From Liolophura sinensis (lineage: Eukaryota; Mollusca; Polyplacophora; Chitonida; Chitonidae), in contig NC_088301.1 in the NCBI RefSeq assembly GCF_032854445.1, positions 2,792,001 to 2,856,000 of the forward strand: DNA of 64,000 nucleotides, given 5' to 3'. The notes beneath the pieces were generated by a model, which made no database searches, was not told the DNA's origin, and worked only from the letters and a program-made list of their open reading frames with translations. The translations under genes and the position numbers were made by a program. Shown here in pieces: positions 23,605 to 36,679 of this stretch. Each line of letters starts with the position of its first letter. Position 1 is the first letter of the stretch.

Positions 23605-25740
23605 TTAAGGTGAATGTGCCTTTGAGGGCTTCACACTCAGTTTTACAACTCTGTTTACGCCAACACATTGGTACAGATCAAACAAAAGCGTGCTCTAGTA
23701 AGCGTTGGGAAGAAAGCAAAAGAACGCAAACTGCCTATCTCCCTTTTAAGTCAACTTTTCACAAGAACGTAGTGGTTTTATTATTACTAAAGGTACGCGC
23801 TTTCAGCTTTAATAGCGACCGCAGTATTATTCTCCTCAAAGATGGAATTCTTCGATCGCGTCATAACAAGAAGTGCAGCCTTCATTTCAGAGATCAGCTG
23901 GCCATCTTCCCAGCCTTGCTGCCTCGTTAACTTCTCCGAATCGTTGAATTTATGCTTCTAAACAGAAACTCGGTCGTTTGAGCTGAGTCTTTAACGTGTA
24001 AATGTTGTACAAAAATCATGTTTATTTCAGCCCTAAAGTGATTCTTGTTTTATATGACACTAGTGTTCATTGATAAAACAGACCGCAACCCCACAAAAAA
24101 GAAACTAGTGCATCGACTCTGGCGGCATATATGTAAGCTTCATCAATTTCCATTTTCAATCACGTGACTGCGTGGCTAGGCCGGTCGCGGTTGCTCTAGT
24201 GAGATTAAGAACATTTCTTTAAACATTAATGCTGTTAGTTGCTTCTGTACATTATTAAAAGGATAATTAAATGTTAAGACTCGTATAATCAGGTTGTCCA
24301 TTACTCATTCAGTGATATACATCTTCTCATTTATCATTTTCCGGACGATAACGTGTGCAGCCGAATCTATCAGAAAATGGCGGTTACGAAGTTCGACTGC
24401 TGTGGGTGGGTCGTGAACTTGAACACGAATATGAAGTCAGAACTACTTTGGGATGAAAAGAAACCTGTTTTTGTAGCGTTTGGTTTTGACACGTAGCAAG
24501 GTTTATAAATGGAAGAGCACGGATTTGTATTTCTGAAAGCTGAACTGGGAAGGATAAAACAGTTCTCAAACCCACTCAGCTTTCTGCCCCTAACGTGTCG
24601 TTTGCAGGCTATTCAAACAACTTCCGTAGGCCCTACAAGCATGCTCTGGACATGGCGAGTCCTTTTTCACTTCTGACTGATGACTGCGTTATTTACGGGG
24701 CCAAGTCTCTCTCCTGGGTCTAATTCTCTGATGTGAGAAGCACTTCTAATTCCAAACAGGGCATTATAACAAAAGACATTCATTTCCGCGAGCTTGTCCC
24801 TAATCTAGCCTCGGGTTGGCTGTAAAACAAGCCCTCTTCAGCCGACAGATCCGATTATCAACAAGCAATCTGAGATGCGTCCTGGTGATTTCCAGCCTCT
24901 GTGAGTAAGTACAACAACAACCCTAATCACGGCTGCAGTATAAAAAAGGATGGTAAATAATCCTTAGAGGTTTATGAGTCCTGAAGGGATATGTCCATTT
25001 TGACTGACCCATTGTTAGACCAGTCCCCATCACCTGGAGGTCCTCATTCCACACCCAACACCCAACACCCAATTAATTTGATTTATAAAAATAACTGCGT
25101 AAACGTAGGCTACATGGCACGAATTTTTCACCAAGCCATAAACATGATCGGTTATATGTACGTATACATAAGAGGGCTGCCACTTCAGGTTATCTGTACG
25201 TGTACTGAATATCACAGTCGTGTTTATAATCAAGCGGTAAATTTTTAGAACGAACGAACTGCCCAATAAAAGCGATATGTGGAACCATTACCATTATCCC
25301 ACACGGAGAGGGCTGACTGACCCGCCAGTCTGTCCTCCTACCTGATTAGCTTTATGGCTCACCCGTCAATCTGTATGACCAGCGTGAACGTTCAACACTG
25401 TTCGTGGCACAAAGTAAAATATCCGGTGCCAGTAAAAGTTTCCAAGATCATGGCCAAAAGACATCTGAATGCCATTAGCGCCAGATGCAGCACTAATAGC
25501 TCCTAAATCAACTTGCTTGAGAAAACGATAAAAGGGACGAAGGTAATAACTGGTGAAAGGGAAGTCATTTTCCACCCGGCTGTTTCTGATCACTCTAAAT
25601 TTCTCTCGTCGATAATTAGCCAAGTTTTGCAACCTAACGGGAAAACGATGCTACTGTAGGCCCCTGTAGGCCCGAACAAGATGTGTAAATGACACTAAAC
25701 CAGTTGTTCTCTGTCTCTCGCCGTGTCAAATCGACCAAGA
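23605..25740. other. Intergenic, nothing recognised
   Basis: About 2.1 kb. Open frames up to 129 codons (23541-23930 plus, starting inside the array) show no recognisable domain. No repeat family member was noticed. Confidence 0.45.
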
Positions 25741-25748
25741 TGTATTTT

Positions 25749-26325
25749 CTCATTATGTGAACTCGCAGCCTCAGTCTAGCTGTGGTCTGTCATCGTGTGA
25801 ATTCGCCATCTCGATCTAGCTGTAGTTACTCATCGTGTAAATTCGCCATCTCCATCTAGCTGTAGATACTCATCGTATGAATTCGCTATCTCGATCTAGC
25901 TGTAGTTACTCATCGTGTGAATTCGCTATCTCGATCTAGCTGTAGTTACTCATCGTATGAATTCGCTATCTCGATCTAGCTGTAGATACTCATCGTGTGA
26001 ATTCGCTATCTCGATCTAGCTGTAGTTACTCATCGGGTAGATTCGCCATCTCCATCTAGCTGTAGTTACTCATCGTGTAAATTCGCTATCTCGATGTAGC
26101 TGTAGTTACTCATCGAGTAAATTCGCCATCTCCATCTAGCTGTAGATACTCATCGTGTAAATTCGCCATCTCGATGTAGCTGTATTTACTCATCGTGTAA
26201 ATTCGCCATCTCCATCTACCCGTAGTCTATTATGGCGTAAATTCGCAATCCTAGCAGCTGTTTTCACTTATGGTGTGAATTCGTCATCTGTACCCAGTTG
26301 TACGTGTAGTTCCTCATCGTGTCAA
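25749..26325. repeat. 40-bp minisatellite
   Basis: About 14 units containing ATTCGCTATCTCGATCTAGC and TGTAGTTACTCATCGTGT with 40-bp spacing. The left and right edge units are more diverged than the centre. Variant sites include GTTACT or GATACT and TCGATC or TCCATC. Confidence 0.92.
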
Positions 26326-26843
26326 CTGTAGACTTCATCGTCTGTACATTTGTAGAGCGTAAGTATACATGTATACATTCATTCTTACAGCACGCCATCC
26401 ATGGCTTTCTTCCTTTACCAAAAGCGCCACCTTAGCCATCCTTTCTATAGCAATATCAACGTGTCTTACATTATAATATATCTGAACGAGTTACCTAATG
26501 GCCGCTAATGTTGCATCTAAATATGATCGCCCAGGCAGCCTTGGATTAAGTCTACACGCCGGATGCTTTGGCGGCGGTAATGGAACGATCCCACAGTTTA
26601 TTCATGAACCTTCAGCAGCTCATTTATCCATATGGATTTTTTAAGCCAAAACCTTATTACTTAGGTTGCCATATGTTTTATGTCCCCGCCGTTTAGCCTT
26701 ATAGTTATCTGTGTGTTAGGGGGACTGTTTATATAGAAATCACCTGGTACGTGCAATGTATCTAAATAACGCCCATTGCATTATTATAAAGAAAGTTAAG
26801 GCAAACAGAAAATTGATTTATCGCATATATTTGCCGAAAGTGG

Positions 26844-26956
26844 GAACCGCACCACATGTACCCCAGAACCGCACCGCATGTACCCCAGAACCGCACTGCA
26901 TGTACCCCAGAACCGCATCGCATGTACCCCAGAACCGCACCGCGTGTACCCCAGAA
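26844..26956. repeat. 22-bp minisatellite, five copies
   Basis: AACCGCACCGCATGTACCCC plus AG repeats five times with few substitutions. A 98-codon plus frame and a 79-codon minus frame cross it, but have no other support. Confidence 0.9.
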
Positions 26957-27890
26957 CGCATGTTGAATAACTGGACTGCGGTTGACTGTTTCAAAAGACA
27001 TTTGCAGTGGTTGGCTGGGATGAGGTGTTATTATGGAAACAATTTGAAGTAGTCATATTTTGCCTGTATATTCAACGAAGAAACATGTCACACTGCAAAC
27101 TCATTCGTTGATGGTATTTGCCTTTTAATCTTGATCCCCACAGTCCACCCCACCCGACCTCACCTAACCCCACATCTTTGTATTTGTGCCTCATTTTATC
27201 GTCAGTTTAGGACTGTCTGATTCTGCGAACTATTTCCCTCCAGTTCAGCTCTGTATAGCACATAGCACATAGCACATAGCACTACTCAGAATGAACCACG
27301 GCCCAACAGCCTGCGGTGATACCACTATGCCTGGCAAGCAGTCTCTCGAAAAAAAAGAACAAAGGTTGCTTAAAACTCAGCATGAGAGTGGCCAGTCGCC
27401 GGGCTCCTCTGAATTACCGGTATCTCACATGGAAATACATCACTGACAAATTTATAACGAACTTCCTTCATGGAGTAATTTCCTGAGAATTCTCACGAGG
27501 CCTCGAGACTTCCCGGAAATAATCATTTAACTAGAAGCGGCTTTGCCAAGTCAACAAATAACGACGATCAATTGCCAATTCTATTCGAAACTTCAAAAAA
27601 GCGGTATGATATTTACCCTTTCCATTCAATCCCGGCGCACTGAGATACTACAGTCAACGTTTCAACAGACATCTCCAACTCTCATTTTTTTTGCGCATGC
27701 AATCATTGGTGTTTCATTTTTCTTTATTGTTACTTGAGTGAATAGTGACTTCTTGAAACATTTAAGAACACGAATGCCAGGGACACGGGTAGCTGATCGA
27801 AGAAAGTGTTCCCTCCGGTGGGAAGGCCTCCAACCCATGACAAATGTGAATGAAGTTCTAATGACAGTGTGCGTGCGTGGTGGGGTGGCG
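26957..27890. other. Intergenic, nothing recognised
   Basis: No gene evidence. A short 9-bp repeat (CACATAGCA, about three copies) lies near 27258-27283. Confidence 0.5.
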
Positions 27891-27892
27891 GG

Positions 27893-28046
27893 GTACCTCC
27901 GTGGCCGAGTTGGTTAGCACGCCAGCGCGGCGCAATGGCCCAGGAGCCTCTGACCAATATGCTCGCTGCGAGTTCAAGTCCGGCTCGTGCTGCCTTCCCC
28001 TCCGGCCATACATGGAAAGGTCTGCCAGCATCGTATAAGTGAATTA
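27893..28046 (+). mobile_element. tRNA-derived SINE, family B, internally shortened
   Basis: The head CCTCCGTGGCCGAGTTGG carries TGGCCGAGTTGG, a perfect match to the Pol III A-box consensus. GAGTTCAAGTCC downstream fits a B box. The body jumps from the CATGGAAAGG region straight to ATCGTATAAGTGAA, so the central part seen in the 8898 copy is missing. Confidence 0.75.
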
Positions 28047-28374
28047 TTCTGAAGTGAAGCGTAAACCACTAATTAAAAATAATTAAACAGATAAATAAAA
28101 GTGGGATTGATCTCGGATTGAAATGGTCTTTATCTTAGTATAACAATTCATGTGTGTGTCCCACAAAAAAAGATTCATTGCCATGGTTTAAATCTTACCA
28201 TGACACACATCAGTTATTACCAACAAAACAGCTGAAATGGAATCGCAAGTTAAACAAGCGCACATGAGGAAACTCGTTGAACGGGAAAAAAATGTATCAT
28301 GAAGTGGGTTCATTCACTGAAATAAATGGGTCCGTGCGATAATATTGGCTACATGCAGCAAACTTAACCAGTAT

Positions 28375-30925
28375 TGATACAGGCAAACATAGGGCAAAGT
28401 AAGCCAAACTAAGTTGACCTACACTGTGATAAATGACATCTGACCATATTATAACAGGTCAACCAGCGCAGTCAATCTTAAGGGGTAGTAAGCAAAACCA
28501 AGGCATAGTGTGATAGCTGACGCCCAGCCACATATAACAGGTGAAATTTAACCAGTACAGCAAATCATAAGCACAGTAAGCCACATCAAGGCATCACCGA
28601 TAGCGTGATAACTGACGCCCTCTTACATATAACAGGGTAAATTCAACCATAAGGCACTGTATATTACACCAAGGCATCACCCATAGTGTGATAACTGACG
28701 CCCTCTCACATATAACAGGGTAAATTCAATCAACACAGCAAACCATAAGGCACTGTATATTACACCAAGGCATCACCGATAGCGTGATAACTGACGCCCT
28801 CTCACATATAACAGGTTAAATTCAATCAGCACAGCAAACAATAAGGCATTGTGTATTACACCAAGGCATCACCCATAGTGTGATAACTGACGCCCTTCCA
28901 CATATAACAGGTTAAATTCAATCAGCACAGCAAACAATAAGGCATTGTGTATTACACCAAGGCATCACCGATAGTGTGATAACTGACGCCCTCTCACATA
29001 TAACAGGTTAAATTCAATCAGCACAGCAAACCATAAGGCACTGTATATTACACCAAGGCATCACCCATAGTGTGATAACTGACGCCCTCTCACATATAAC
29101 AGGTTAAATTCAACCATAAGGCACTGTATATTACACCAAGGCATCACCGATAGTGTGATAACTGACGCCCTCCCACATATAACAGGTTAAATTCAATCAG
29201 CACAGCAAACCATAAGGCACTGTATATTACACCAAGGCATCACCGATAGTGTGATAACTGACGCCCTCTCACATATAACAGGTTAAATTCAATCAGCACA
29301 GCAAACCATAAGGCACTGTATATTACACCAAGGCATCACCGATAGTGTGATAACTGACGCCCTCTCACATATAACAGGTTAAATTCAATCAGCACAGCAA
29401 ACCATAAGGCATTGTATATTACACCAAGGCATCACCCATAGTGTGATAACTGACGCCCTCTCACATATAACAGGTTAAATTCAACCATAAGGCACTGTAT
29501 ATTACACCAAGGCATCACCGATAGCGTGATAACTGACGCCCTCTCACATATAACAGGTTAAATTCAACCATAAGGCACTGTATATTACACCAAGGCATCA
29601 CCGATAGCGTGATAACTGACGCCCTCTCACATATAACAGCTTAAATTCAATCAGCACCACAAACCATAAGGCACTGTATATTACACCAAGGCATCACCGA
29701 TAGTGTGATAACTGACGCCCTCTCACATATAACAGGTTAAATTCAATCACCACCACAAACCATAAGGCACTGTATATTACACCAAGGCATCACCGATAGT
29801 GTGATAACTGACGCCCTCTCACATATAACAGGTTAAATTCAATCAGCACAGCAAACCATAAGGCACTGTATATTACACCAAGGCATCACCGATAGTGTGA
29901 TAACTGACGCCCTCTCACATATAACAGGGTAAATTCAACCATAAGGCACTGTATATTACACCAAGGCATCACCGATAGTGTGATAACTGACGCCCTCTCA
30001 CATATAACAGGTTAAATTCAACCATAAGGCACTGTATATTACACCAAGGCATCACCCATAGTGTGATAACTGACGCCCTCTCACATATAACAGGTTAAAT
30101 TCAATCAGCACAGCAAACCGTAAGGCACTGTATATGACACCAAGGCATCACCGATAGTGTGATAACCGACGCCCTCTCACATATAACAGGTTAAATTCAA
30201 TCAGCACAGCAAACCGTAAGGCACTGTATATGACACCAAGGCATCACCCATAGTGTGATAACCGACGCCCTCTCACATATAACAGGTTAAATTCAATCAG
30301 CACAGCAAACCATAAGGCACTGTATATTACACCAAGGCATCACCGATAGTGTGATAACTGACGCCCTCCCACATATAACAGGGTAAATTCAATCAACACA
30401 GCAAACCATAAGGCACTGTATATGACACCAAGGCATCACCCATAGTGTGATAACTGACGCCCTCTCACATATAACAGGTTAAATTCAATCAGCACAGCAA
30501 ACCGTAAGGCACTGTATATGACACCAAGGCATCACCCATAGTGTGATAACTGACGCCCTTCCACATATAACAGGTTAAATTCAATCAGCACAGCAAACCA
30601 TAAGGCATTGTGTATTACACCAAGGCATCACCGATAGTGTGATAACTGACGTCCTCCCACATATAACAGGTTAAATTCAATCAGCACAGCAAACCATAAG
30701 GCATTGTATATTACACCAAGGCATCACCGATAGTGTGATAACTGACGCCCTCCCACATATAACAGGTTAAATTCAATCAGCACAGCAAACCGTAAGACAC
30801 AGTAAGTTAAGACAACGCATCGAGGATAGTGTCATAACTGACATTTGGCTATATATAACAGGTTAAATTAAACCAGTGAAGCAAACCGCAAGACACAGTA
30901 AGTTAAACCAAAACAATACAGACAG
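28375..30925. repeat. Satellite with two unit lengths (96 and 83 bp)
   Basis: About 26-27 units of a 96-bp sequence containing CCATAAGGCACTGTATATTA, ACCAAGGCATCACC, GTGTGATAACTGACGCCC and CACATATAACAGG. In several units (for example near 29110, 29480, 29560, 29935 and 30020) a 13-bp segment, TCAGCACAGCAAA, is absent, giving an 83-bp form that recurs through the array. Edge units at both ends are diverged. Confidence 0.95.
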
Positions 30926-31985
30926 TGATATCTCATTGATAGAACGGTAAATACAAATGTATACATGATTCTCCCTAATTCTGAGACTGACTCCGACTGA
31001 CTCCATCGTGAAAAATTCAACATGTGGGAATCCTTAATAATTTTACAATGCTTGAGGGATTTCTGCCCAGATTAAAGTTAATATCAGGCGTAACCTCTAA
31101 TACATCTTTGAAGAACGGTGTTCAGAATTTGACGAGATCATGGAGTCAGCTAACAGAATCCAGGAACCGTTACACAATTATGTAACTGTACAACAGGAAA
31201 ACGAAATCGCTTGGCGGGATGACGTAGGCCTACTACCGATATCCTGCAATTTCTGTATAGTGACACGCCTGGATCGTGATTAGTTAATCGCTTGTGGTAC
31301 ATGTATACGCACGAGATTACATTTATGAGGAGCACACAGTTAAATTCACAATGGGTCTTTATGCCACTTAAACAGCGTCGATTTTCACAGCGAGTGCTCT
31401 GTGGACATGTTGCGAACGTATGCTTTACTTTCATATACAGCTTTCAACTGCGTTTTACGACTGCAAGAAATTCCCAACACACAGTTCAATCCTATTTAAA
31501 TTCAATCATTCTGCCAAGGGAAAGGAAACATGTCGGCAAACAGCAACATGTAGACTAACAGTATTTGCAAATTGGCACTCTATCAACGTTTGCTTATTGG
31601 GTATGTCTTCTCGGGACTTTCCTAGAAAAAGTCAGTTTGAAGTTAAAAAAGTGGAAGTATGGATCATATCTGCTGAAATGAACTACTCATTGGAATTATA
31701 ACAAGTGCGCTACCGTGGGCTGGCTCATGAATCGATTGCGATACAGGCAATATCGACGTAATATGATGAAACTCCTGAATGCAGGACAATACAGCTGATC
31801 ATCAAGACCTGCCTGTCTTCCCTATGACCTTGAAGCCAGGGGGGCATTAGCGGTGTCACAAGGCTGGGTCTAGGAGGGAAATTGCTATAAGGTAGGTAGG
31901 ACAGCTAATAATTTTATCCCACACCCCCAGACAAATTATATTCTTGTTTTGTTATCGGGAGATAACAGGGAAGACAATCAAGCCT
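30926..31985. other. Intergenic, nothing recognised
   Basis: About 1 kb. Four overlapping open frames of 88-94 codons (31150-31701, both strands) show no recognisable domain and overlap each other, so none is supported. Confidence 0.45.
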
Positions 31986-31997
31986 AAACTTGGCTAT

Positions 31998-32855
31998 TCT
32001 ACCACCACCACCACTACCGTTACCACCACTGCCACCACCACCACCACCACCACCACCACCGCCGCTACCGATACCAACACTGCCACCACCACCGTTACTA
32101 CCACCACCACTGCCCCTACATTGCCGTTACCACCACCGACACTGCCACCACCACCATCACTGCCACCATCACTGCCACCACCACTACTGTTACCACCATA
32201 ACCACTGCACCTACCACTACCGCTACCACCACCACTGCCATTACCACTACCACTACCATTACCACCACCACCACTGCCCCACCACTGCTACCACTAACGT
32301 TACCACCACCACTGCCATGCCACTACCGTCACCACCACCACTACCGTTGCCACTAGCACCACTGCTACCACCACCACCAATGTCACCACCACTGCCACCA
32401 CCACACCATTACTACCGTTACCACCACCACCACCACCATTACCACTGCCATTCTCACTATCACCATTAGTATTAACACCATTACCGCCACCATCCCCACC
32501 TTTATCACGAATACCATTACCATTACCACTAATATCACCACCATCACTAGCACCACTGCCTACCACTGCCATTACAACCACCATTACCACCTATACCACC
32601 ACCATCACTAACGCCACTGCCACCACCGCCATTGTCACCACTGTTCGCACCACTACCATCATCCCCATTACCACCTCTGCCACCGAACTACCACCACCAC
32701 CGCCGCCATTACAACCACCATTACCACCTATACCACCACCATCACCACCACCACTGCCACTACCGCCACTGCCACTTCCATAACCACCAGCATCCCTACC
32801 ACTACCATCACTACAACGACCATTACCACCACCACTGTCTCTACTCCAGCGTCAA
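31998..32855. repeat. Long imperfect ACC-type triplet tract
   Basis: About 860 bases made mostly of ACC, ACT, GCC, GTT and similar triplets built around CCACCACCA. The triplet periodicity leaves several frames open on both strands (Thr, Pro/Leu and His/Tyr runs on plus; Gly/Val runs on minus). It is an expanded and decayed trinucleotide repeat, not a Pro- or His-rich gene. Confidence 0.95.
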
Positions 32856-32859
32856 ACTG

Positions 32860-34960
32860 GCATTCATTAATTAAAGCCATCAACCTTGACATTTACATCC
32901 GTAAGCTCTATGTCTATAATGAAGGACATCTTAAGTCCATCTTGGTGACCCCTTCGATCCTACCACCACTCGCCAGCCGTTTCTTTCTATCTATTGTCTG
33001 CTAGCTACAGTGCATTCAGGATAAATTGACCTCCGGATGCAGTTGTGGTGTACCTGGAGAAAAACAGGTTGGGTCAAGTATGTCACCACGTTGAGCTAAC
33101 AAGCAATCACAAGGCGTCCACAACCGGCGCCAGATGGATTCGAGCAGATGACAGCAGACAGCAAAAATGATAGTCCTTGACATTTTATACTGGTTTGGTA
33201 AGCGCCCAAAGATACGTTTAAAACATTTTGATGTTAATCAACAACGCCTGGATGATTGCGTGGAAAGAACCATAAAACGATCGTTTCCGATGAACCTCAC
33301 TTTAAGACCTTTTCTTCGGTGGCATCATGTGGGGTCCATAGAATGGAAACTAGATCGACTCTGATCCTCCTTCGCCACAAACCCTCGGAATAATTGCCTG
33401 GGCACGTTCTGGTGTTAATCCCTCAGTCTGCCCTTCAGTCTGAGAAACGCGCCAGATTGGAGCGAGCAGCTGTTTGCACTTCATTTGGGTCGGTTCCACT
33501 ATACATTTAAGACACACACAAAAAAACAGAAATTTAAAAAGCAGAAAACCGCATACTGCGTATCGTCAACTTTCCACAGTTGGTCGGAATGCATTTTATT
33601 CATTATACTCCACCTGATACCCCCAACAATGATCCATATTTTCAGTTGAATTGTGCAACTACATGTAAATGTATATCCACCCCACCCCCCTCCTGAACAC
33701 ACGAGTGTATACCTTTTTCCACAAGTTTATTACGCACCAGTGTCATTCTTAGTCCTTCTAATTCAAACAATGTAATATCTTTAAATATTCATCCCTATGA
33801 TTTGAAATCATAAAAAAATCAAAGCCTTAGGTGATCCTCGTTGGTTGACGGCTGGTATACAAATGTATGTTTCCACGCACAGATTCTGCCGGAAGTACAT
33901 GTAGGCTTTATGCCGTCTAACAGCCCAGCAATCATGTTAATCATCGTCAAGTGCGACAGTTGTATACCACTCGTATTTCACCAAGGGGATTTCCCGGTTG
34001 ATAATTGCCCATTTCTAAAACAACCTAAAAGTGCAGTTCTATGTAGGTATATGTAAGAAACAGTACAAACAAAGAATAAACTATGCTGGTAGCATATATG
34101 AGATAAACAGTCATCAGTTGTAAACTTTATAGGCACGGAATAAAATTCAAAAAATTCAAACTGTGACTAGTGATCGAATAATTTCCAGGTCCAGTCCAAA
34201 TATATGTATCCCAGTCGTGCTTTGGTGGCAACTGTTCATAAAACATTCTGTTGATATAACAACCATGAATAGGTGTGTACTTCAATAGTCCAAAGCCCGG
34301 GTTAAGAGAAATCAGATATAGCTATGACACTGGGGTACACATCCATACCTACAACAGAAAGTTAAGCAACAAAAACAAAGGAATATCTTTCTGAAATGCC
34401 CGCTCTCTTTCCACAATAAAGGAATTAGCAAGGCTAGGATTTCTTGTTAATGCATTTCAGTATGCCAGAGGTTTGTAACAAAAACCATTAAGTAAACGAT
34501 GTATCACGCATGTTCATGGCAGAGCTCTCAGAATGGGTCATGCACATCCATTAGGCCATAAAAAGCTGCTGCTCAAGACGTGGTCCTCTTCCATTTCATA
34601 ACATTTCATTTCGTCACGTTTGCTCACATTCACATGACCCCAGATCTACTCAGTTTGTGCCTCCATACATCGATACAGCATACATGTAGGCACACAGTGT
34701 CCACTTAAGCTTGGCTCTGACGTTCTTGTCATAGCAGTATGACCAGTAGGTCGACGCATAATGTGGAGTACATAAATAAATAATTGACCGGAAGTTTTCT
34801 TCACAGGAATCCTATCAAAGCTGCAGCAGGAAAAAGCCCAGGAAACCGACATAATAACCCTGGAGCTATCACTATCTCATCCGGCACTACGTCATCCGGT
34901 ACGTGTACCATTTGTCTTTTCCAAACGTATTATCTCGCTATGTTTGTTTGTCTGCTTGGT
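32860..34960. other. Intergenic, nothing recognised
   Basis: About 2.1 kb of mixed, partly AT-rich sequence. Open frames of 65-71 codons only. No gene or repeat recognised. Confidence 0.45.
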
Positions 34961-34969
34961 GTAACTTGC

Positions 34970-35275
34970 CTTCTCGAGTCATATGAAGACAGCGGGGTTG
35001 GGGAGTGGCTGGGAGGGGTAGCGGTACATGGATACCTCCCGGGTGTCATCATACCAAAGACTAAAATTGGTACTTGATGCTGCCTCGTTTGCCGCTCAGA
35101 ACTGAAAGGCTGGAGCAGAGAAACATGATTGGTTGGCCTGGTGTCATTTCTGGTGTCTTCGGCATGATACTTCAGAGGACTCGCACTGCCACAAAAAGAC
35201 ACAATATATGTACACCCACCAAATGACCCATCGTAGTCATATGACTGAAAAAGTACGACGCAAACCCCCAAGCAT
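34970..35275 (+). mobile_element. SINE-like dispersed element with the shared SINE tail
   Basis: TTGATGCTGCCTCGTTTG, GCCGCTCAGAACTGAAAGG, GGTGTCTTCGGCATGATACT and the 3' end GTCATATGACTGAAAAAGTA followed by CGACGCAAACCCC. The terminal block is related to the tails of families A and C in this window. The 5' limit is uncertain. Confidence 0.5.
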
Positions 35276-35279
35276 ATAT

Positions 35280-36355
35280 ACAGACCTACACATGCGTGGA
35301 TACGTGGTTAAAGTGCATGTCTTACAGTGGCTTGGACACGTGATATATCTGTTCAAACGAAATTATAGGCAAATGAGTGAAATTAGTATTCAGATAGTGC
35401 ACCATTGACGAAATTGACGATAATAAAATATGTATCTCTTTTGCGCTTTGATTACAACTGTTCATATATCTACCGTGGTGATCTAATTCCCAAAGTCCCA
35501 CGTAAACTTTCTATGTGTGTCGATACTTCCCAAGTTCGTTATATTATGAATATTGTATGGCGCTTAAGATCAAAAGATCATAATTTCGTTGTTCTTATGT
35601 TTTTACATGCAGCAGGCCGGTGTGGTGGTACAAGTGGCACTATCATATAATCTGCCCTCTGCTGGTCAGCTCTGATTCCGTGTACATCACAACCTTAAAT
35701 GACGAATTCAATCCGTTAATTCTGGGGTGATTCCCTCAGACACCACATACTGGCTCTCTCTCTCTCGGTCAACGAACTAGCCCCCGTCACGATTAAGGTA
35801 GACAGCCATTCCTCAGAACCAATTAGCCTGCGGCTGTCACCCGAGAGACCGATGGGACTCAGAGAGGACCAACCATCCATCAGATTCAGGGAGCAGAAGG
35901 CTCGTTAGTGGACGCTAAGTAAGCCGGCTGATGCTAAAATCTTGATTTTCACTCTCTGAACCTAGCATGTAACAAGCTTCATGCCAAATGAAATTCAATC
36001 ATTAAAAAGTTTACTTTTGGAAGTTTCAGATATTTCTCAAACCGACTAAGGGTACTGATTGTTTCTCCGAAAGGCGACACACAGTAAATTCCTGCATATT
36101 GTTAAGCAATTCTTAGCACTGTGCACATATATAGCAGCATGAAACCCCAGCTATAAACAGATTGTCCAATCACACACTTCTTCTTTGCCCGCGCGGAAAC
36201 CAAAGGCTCTGTAAGAATGAAGACGTCTAACACAGACAGCCTCTCGGACGAGGTCTTAACCATCAAGATGTAACTTTCTCTCTGAGGAACGGTTGCTGAC
36301 AGATCGTTCGCATAATAAATCTTCTTCTTTGAAAAGGCCACGCTTCGGGAGAGGT
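35280..36355. other. Intergenic, nothing recognised
   Basis: About 1.1 kb; open frames up to 91 codons without features. A short CT run lies near 35754. Confidence 0.45.
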
Positions 36356-36357
36356 AC

Positions 36358-36676
36358 ATCCAGGGTCAATCCTGGGTCGAGTCACACCTAAGACCTTAAA
36401 AGAGGAAGTTGTAACTTCCTCCCTTGACATTCAGCATGAAGGGGATAGTGCAACGACTGGTTGACCCGTATCAGTATAACGGTTCGGGCTACTTACTTGC
36501 CTTCGGTAAGGCGTCTCAGTGAAGCAGCACTAAATAAAAGAGCAGTGGAAATCCGTCCTGCAAGAAGGAGGCACATTACATACACCCTAGGGATTCCTTT
36601 GTTGTCATATGATTGAAAAATTGTTAACTACGACGTTAAACCCCAAGCACTCACTCACTCACTCACTCACTCACTC
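36358..36676 (+). mobile_element. SINE family A, head-truncated, with (ACTC)n tail
   Basis: Starts at the B-box-like part (CAGGGTCAATCCTGGG), then GAGTCACACCTAAGACCTTA, the shared body with GACTGGTTGACCCGTATCAG, and the tail ACGACGTTAAACCCCAAGCA followed by seven to eight ACTC repeats to 36676. The A-box part present in the other two family A copies is absent. Confidence 0.85.
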
Positions 36677-36679
36677 GAA

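Noticed and set aside
23541-23930. 129-codon plus-strand ORF
   Set aside because: Starts inside the 25-bp array; the remainder shows no recognisable family or exon borders.
27893-27975. tRNA gene (perfect A box TGGCCGAGTTGG)
   Set aside because: Same reason: SINE family B head, continuing into the SINE body.
31944-32590. Thr-, Pro- or His-rich proteins and a Gly-rich minus-strand protein
   Set aside because: All are readings of an ACC-type triplet repeat in different frames.
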